Source: Chitinophagaceae bacterium
Lineage (GTDB): Bacteria > Bacteroidota > Bacteroidia > Chitinophagales > Chitinophagaceae
Direction of reading: 5' to 3'
DNA: 9,385 nt
Assembly: GCA_947378615.1 (NCBI GenBank)
Contig: CANCKV010000088.1
Span: 1-9,385 of the forward strand
A program made the translations under genes and the position numbers. Of the stretch, positions 6,978 to 9,385 are shown piece by piece; positions within the stretch are counted from its first letter, which is position 1, and the number at the start of each line of letters is the position of its first letter. Below the pieces are notes generated by a model, which had not been told where the DNA came from, ran no database searches, and saw nothing but the letters and a program-made list of their open reading frames with translations.

Positions 6978-8891
6978 ATGGCAAAGATTGGAATTAATAT
7001 AGTAACAGGTAGTCTGCAACAAGCAGAAGTGATTGTGGGCATTGACTTAGGAACGACTAATAGCCTTGTAGCTACGATTCATCCCGACACCAAACGGCCT
7101 ATCGCACTCAAGGAATTTGATAATAGTAGTCTAGTTCCAAGTATCGTGCATTTCGATTCTTTTGGGAATGCCTCGGTTGGTGAAGAGGCAAAAAAGTTTT
7201 TGGAAACAGAACCTCAAAATACCATCTTTAGTGCAAAGCGCTTGATGGGTAAAAGCTATAATGATGTAAAAACGAATGCAGGATTCTTTACTTATAAGGT
7301 CATTGATGACAATACGGATAGTTTGGTGAAGGTTCAGGTGGGTAATCAATTTTATTCTCCTATTGATTTGTCTTCCTATATCTTGAAGGAATTAAAAAAA
7401 CGTGCAGAACATATTTTGAAGACCCCTGTTACAAAAGCCGTTATCACCGTACCTGCCTATTTCAACGATGCACAACGTCAGGCAACGAGGGATGCGGGAA
7501 AATTAGCAGGTCTAGATGTATTACGGATTGTAAATGAACCTACAGCGGCAGCCTTAGCGTATGGATTAGGACTTGAAAAAGATGAGGAGAAAACTATTGC
7601 TGTATATGATTTAGGTGGTGGCACTTTCGATGTATCAATCCTACATATTACTAGTGGAATATTTGAAGTATTGAGTACTAATGGAGATACCTATTTGGGT
7701 GGGGATGATTTTGACAGACTAATTATACAGTATTGGTTGAAAGAAATCGGTTTGTCGGAGGAAGAAATGCATGGCAACAAACAATTGGCACAAACCCTAC
7801 GTTTAGTTGCTGAAGAGGCAAAGAAACACTTGAGTAAGCAGGAGCGTTTTGAGTTTGACCTCTCTACAATTACGAATTACGAATTACGAATTACGGCTAA
7901 TAACCTATTACTTACAACTTATAACCTACAACTTACCACTGAAAAATTTAATGAATTAATTCAGCCTTTGATTGAAAAAACAATAAATAGTTGTGTTAAT
8001 GCATTGAAAGATGCAGATTTAAAGGCAACTGATATTGATACAATTGTCATGGTGGGAGGTAGCACCCGAGTTCCTGCTGTAAAGAATGCGGTGAGTGCAT
8101 TTTTTGGAAAGCCCGTTAATGATTCGGTGAATCCTGATGAAGTGGTTGCACTCGGTGCTGCTATTCAAGCAGATATTTTAGCTGGAAATAATAAGGATTT
8201 TCTGTTATTAGATATTACTCCGTTGAGTCTTGGTTTGGAAACGATGGGCGGATTAATGGATGTATTGATTCCTCGTAATTCAAAGATTCCTACAAAGGTG
8301 GGCAGACAATATACTACCTATCAGGATGGGCAGAGTGGTATGCGGATTTCTGTTTTTCAGGGAGAAAGGGATTTGGTCAAAGACAATCGTAAGTTGGCAG
8401 AGTTCAACCTGACGGGTATTCCTGGAATGCCGGCAGGATTGCCGAAAGTAGAAGTTGGTTTCTTGATTAATGCCGATGGAATATTGGTGGTCACTGCCAA
8501 AGAATTACGCAGTGGCGTTCAACAAAGTATCGAGGTAAAACCACAATACGGATTGACTGATGCAGAGGTAGAAAAAATGTTGATGGATAGTATCACGCAT
8601 GCAAAAGATGATATTCAGACCCGTGCCTTAGTGGAGGCAAGAACAGAAGGGGAACAATTATTGAATGTCACAGAGAAATTCCTAACAAAAAATGCAGGAC
8701 TAATTTCCAAAGAAGAATTGTTAGTGACGGCACAGGCGATGCAAGCATTGCAATTGGCAATTACAATGGAGGACAAGAACCTAATTCAAACAAAAACAGA
8801 AGAACTCAATGAAGTGACGCGTCCTTTTGCCGAACGGGCAATGGATGAAGCAATTAGCGGGGCAATGAAAGGGCAAAATATAATGGGATAA
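6978..8891 (+). CDS. hscA: Fe-S cluster assembly Hsp70 chaperone HscA
   Basis: This 637-residue Hsp70 resembles HscA, which with co-chaperone HscB drives transfer of iron-sulfur clusters from the scaffold IscU in the cytosol. The ATPase domain shows GIDLGTTNS (21-29), VITVPAYF (155-162), the [12 protein letters not shown] segment and YDLGGGTFD (210-218). The linker is LLLD (409-412), followed by the substrate-binding domain (about 413-530) and a helical lid to the C-terminus. HscA rather than DnaK is indicated by [31 protein letters not shown] and VKPQYGLTD. The extra N-terminal stretch before GIDLG also fits Bacteroidota HscA. It is about 20 residues longer than E. coli HscA (616). The excess is accounted for by a repeat-derived insert at about residues 298-322 (see 7868-7942). 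All nucleotide-binding motifs seen are intact, so the protein is probably functional. No hscB, iscS, iscU or fdx is nearby. A strong terminator follows. Confidence 0.93.
   Translation: MAKIGINIVTGSLQQAEVIVGIDLGTTNSLVATIHPDTKRPIALKEFDNSSLVPSIVHFDSFGNASVGEEAKKFLETEPQNTIFSAKRLMGKSYNDVKTNAGFFTYKVIDDNTDSLVKVQVGNQFYSPIDLSSYILKELKKRAEHILKTPVTKAVITVPAYFNDAQRQATRDAGKLAGLDVLRIVNEPTAAALAYGLGLEKDEEKTIAVYDLGGGTFDVSILHITSGIFEVLSTNGDTYLGGDDFDRLIIQYWLKEIGLSEEEMHGNKQLAQTLRLVAEEAKKHLSKQERFEFDLSTITNYELRITANNLLLTTYNLQLTTEKFNELIQPLIEKTINSCVNALKDADLKATDIDTIVMVGGSTRVPAVKNAVSAFFGKPVNDSVNPDEVVALGAAIQADILAGNNKDFLLLDITPLSLGLETMGGLMDVLIPRNSKIPTKVGRQYTTYQDGQSGMRISVFQGERDLVKDNRKLAEFNLTGIPGMPAGLPKVEVGFLINADGILVVTAKELRSGVQQSIEVKPQYGLTDAEVEKMLMDSITHAKDDIQTRALVEARTEGEQLLNVTEKFLTKNAGLISKEELLVTAQAMQALQLAITMEDKNLIQTKTEELNEVTRPFAERAMDEAISGAMKGQNIMG
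7868..7942 (+). repeat. heptamer-repeat insertion inside hscA
   Basis: The tract starts with four perfect AATTACG copies (7868-7895). Five bases (GCTAA) follow, then six related heptamers: TAACCTA, TTACTTA, CAACTTA, TAACCTA, CAACTTA, CCACTGA (7901-7942). The total is 75 nt, exactly 25 codons; the single 5-nt unit is what keeps the frame. It encodes NYELRIT (300-306), ANNLLLT (307-313) and TYNLQLT (314-320). Because seven is not a multiple of three, AATTACG repeats give the same peptide in every frame and no stop codon, whereas the opposite orientation (CGTAATT) would hit TAA. The exact native borders cannot be set without homologues; the last unit or two may be original hscA sequence. Confidence 0.8.
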
Positions 8892-8917
8892 TGATATGCA
8901 TTTAAGAGGTATATCAT
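8891..8917. repeat. inverted repeat directly after the hscA stop
   Basis: ATGATAT (8891-8897) and ATATCAT (8911-8917) are perfect seven-base arms around a 13-nt loop. The repeat begins on the last base of the stop codon and abuts the terminator. It could protect the mRNA 3' end or be one piece of a composite repeat element. Confidence 0.45.
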
Positions 8918-8950
8918 AAAAAAGGCTTCGCAACGTGCGAAGCCTTTTTT
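8918..8950. terminator. strong bidirectional intrinsic terminator
   Basis: The stem GGCTTCGC (8924-8931) pairs perfectly with GCGAAGCC (8937-8944) around AACGT. It is flanked by six A on the left and six T on the right, so the hairpin and T-run work in either direction. It lies 27 nt after the hscA stop and 75 nt beyond the stop of the convergent minus-strand gene, and so can end both transcripts. Confidence 0.92.
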
Positions 8951-8952
8951 AG

Positions 8953-8981
8953 TTTGATAAGTTTATGTTCTATTTATCAAA
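8953..8981. repeat. inverted repeat beside the terminator
   Basis: TTTGATAA (8953-8960) and TTATCAAA (8974-8981) are perfect eight-base arms around a 13-nt loop, the same loop length as the repeat on the other side of the terminator. It lies in the 3' region of the minus-strand gene. Function unknown. Confidence 0.45.
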
Positions 8982-9009
8982 GTAATCATAATTCATTACT
9001 CATAATTCA
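8982..9009. repeat. tandem heptamer tract (TAATTCA / TGAATTA type)
   Basis: Two 14-nt units (8982-8995 and 8996-9009) agree at 12 of 14 positions. They resolve into heptamers GTAATCA, TAATTCA, TTACTCA, TAATTCA. On the minus strand these read TGAATTA, TGAGTAA, TGAATTA, TGATTAC, close to the TGA-type units before hscA. The tract ends 15 nt from the stop codon of the minus-strand gene. Confidence 0.65.
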
Positions 9010-9024
9010 ACCCTTTCAACACTC

Positions 9025-9385
9025 CTAACAACTAAAGTGAATGATATTGCTTAAAACACTATTTCCTGCCCTATTTGTGGAGTAGCAAAGTGCATAAAGT
9101 AGCTTAATTTTCGGCAATCCTTCCATAGTTATTTTCCTTTGCATCGATGAAGCAGTATAATAAGTTACCCCTGCAACAGGCGCAAGTATTACTTGTTTTC
9201 CTGATTGCGACACTCCCGAAAGGTCGGTAGCCACAATGATGTTAAAAACATTTTCTTTTCCTGGCAATAAGCCAACTTCAAAATTCATTATCCCTTCAAC
9301 ATTCGGATTAACAGCTACAATTATAGGTTGGTCGGTAACCTTACTAGGCGTAGATTCTTCGGCGGTAGCTTTGAAACCTGCTGAT
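9025..9385 (-). CDS. partial gene of unknown function (C-terminal 119 residues)
   Basis: The frame is open from the right edge of the window to a TAG at 9025-9027, so the gene starts beyond 9385. The internal ATG at 9286-9288 is probably not the start, since the upstream codons (SAGFKATAEESTPSKVTDQ...) read as ordinary protein. The visible part is rich in Val, Ile, Thr, Ser and Gly, with alternating polar and hydrophobic stretches (for example NVFNIIVATDLSG). That suggests beta-sandwich structure and perhaps an extracytoplasmic protein. No family is recognised. The two Cys residues (ALCYS and the C-terminal Cys) are the only ones in the visible part. It is transcribed towards hscA and shares its terminator. 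Confidence 0.6.
   Translation of the reverse strand, partial: SAGFKATAEESTPSKVTDQPIIVAVNPNVEGIMNFEVGLLPGKENVFNIIVATDLSGVSQSGKQVILAPVAGVTYYTASSMQRKITMEGLPKIKLLYALCYSTNRAGNSVLSNIIHFSC

Noticed and set aside
7868..7942. Frameshift or pseudogene in hscA caused by the repeat tract
   Set aside because: The frame is continuous across the tract and all Hsp70 motifs on both sides are in the same frame.
7868..9009. CRISPR-like array
   Set aside because: The repeats are 7-nt tandem units without spacers and are widely separated; no Cas genes are present.
9025..9288. Complete 87-residue minus-strand gene starting at the ATG at 9286-9288
   Set aside because: The frame stays open to the window edge with protein-like codons, so a partial larger gene is more likely.

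Overview
The window looks like chromosomal DNA of a Bacteroidota species, probably of the Chitinophagaceae/Sphingobacteriia type (inference). The reasons are low GC, A-rich leaders without a Shine-Dalgarno sequence, a giant C25 peptidase of the type IX secretion (T9SS) sortase group, a PNPF-type C-terminal domain, and short intergenic repeats of kinds often seen in this phylum. Nothing points to a phage, plasmid, insertion sequence or CRISPR array.

Layout. 1-200 is a non-coding leader with a possible CRP/FNR-type palindrome. 201-650 (+) is a small exported class I cytochrome c. 651-1287 is a long AT-rich gap with no gene, holding a possible repeat copy and a short perfect inverted repeat near the next gene. 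1288-6435 (+) is a 1715-residue secreted C25-family cysteine peptidase, probably PorU2, with an intact His/Cys dyad. 6456-6833 (+) is a small RDD-family membrane protein, 20 bp downstream and probably co-transcribed. 6834-6977 is a repeat-filled gap. 6978-8891 (+) is hscA, the Hsp70 chaperone of iron-sulfur cluster assembly. 8891-9009 holds a strong bidirectional terminator flanked by two more inverted repeats and a tandem heptamer tract. 9025-9385 (-) is the C-terminal part of an unrecognised gene that runs off the right edge and converges on hscA.

How the genes relate. The C25 protein and RDD protein form a plausible two-gene unit of the cell envelope. hscA follows after 144 bp, probably under its own promoter, with no hscB, iscU or ferredoxin gene visible. 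The cytochrome is a separate unit that may respond to oxygen or redox state.

Most notable signal. Three tracts with a strict 7-nt period lie within about 2.2 kb: before hscA (about 6838-6865), inside its coding sequence (7868-7942) and after it (8982-9009). The internal tract encodes three degenerate seven-residue repeats ([21 protein letters not shown]) in the ATPase domain, at a place where HscA and DnaK differ. It looks like a repeat element absorbed into an essential-type chaperone without breaking its frame.
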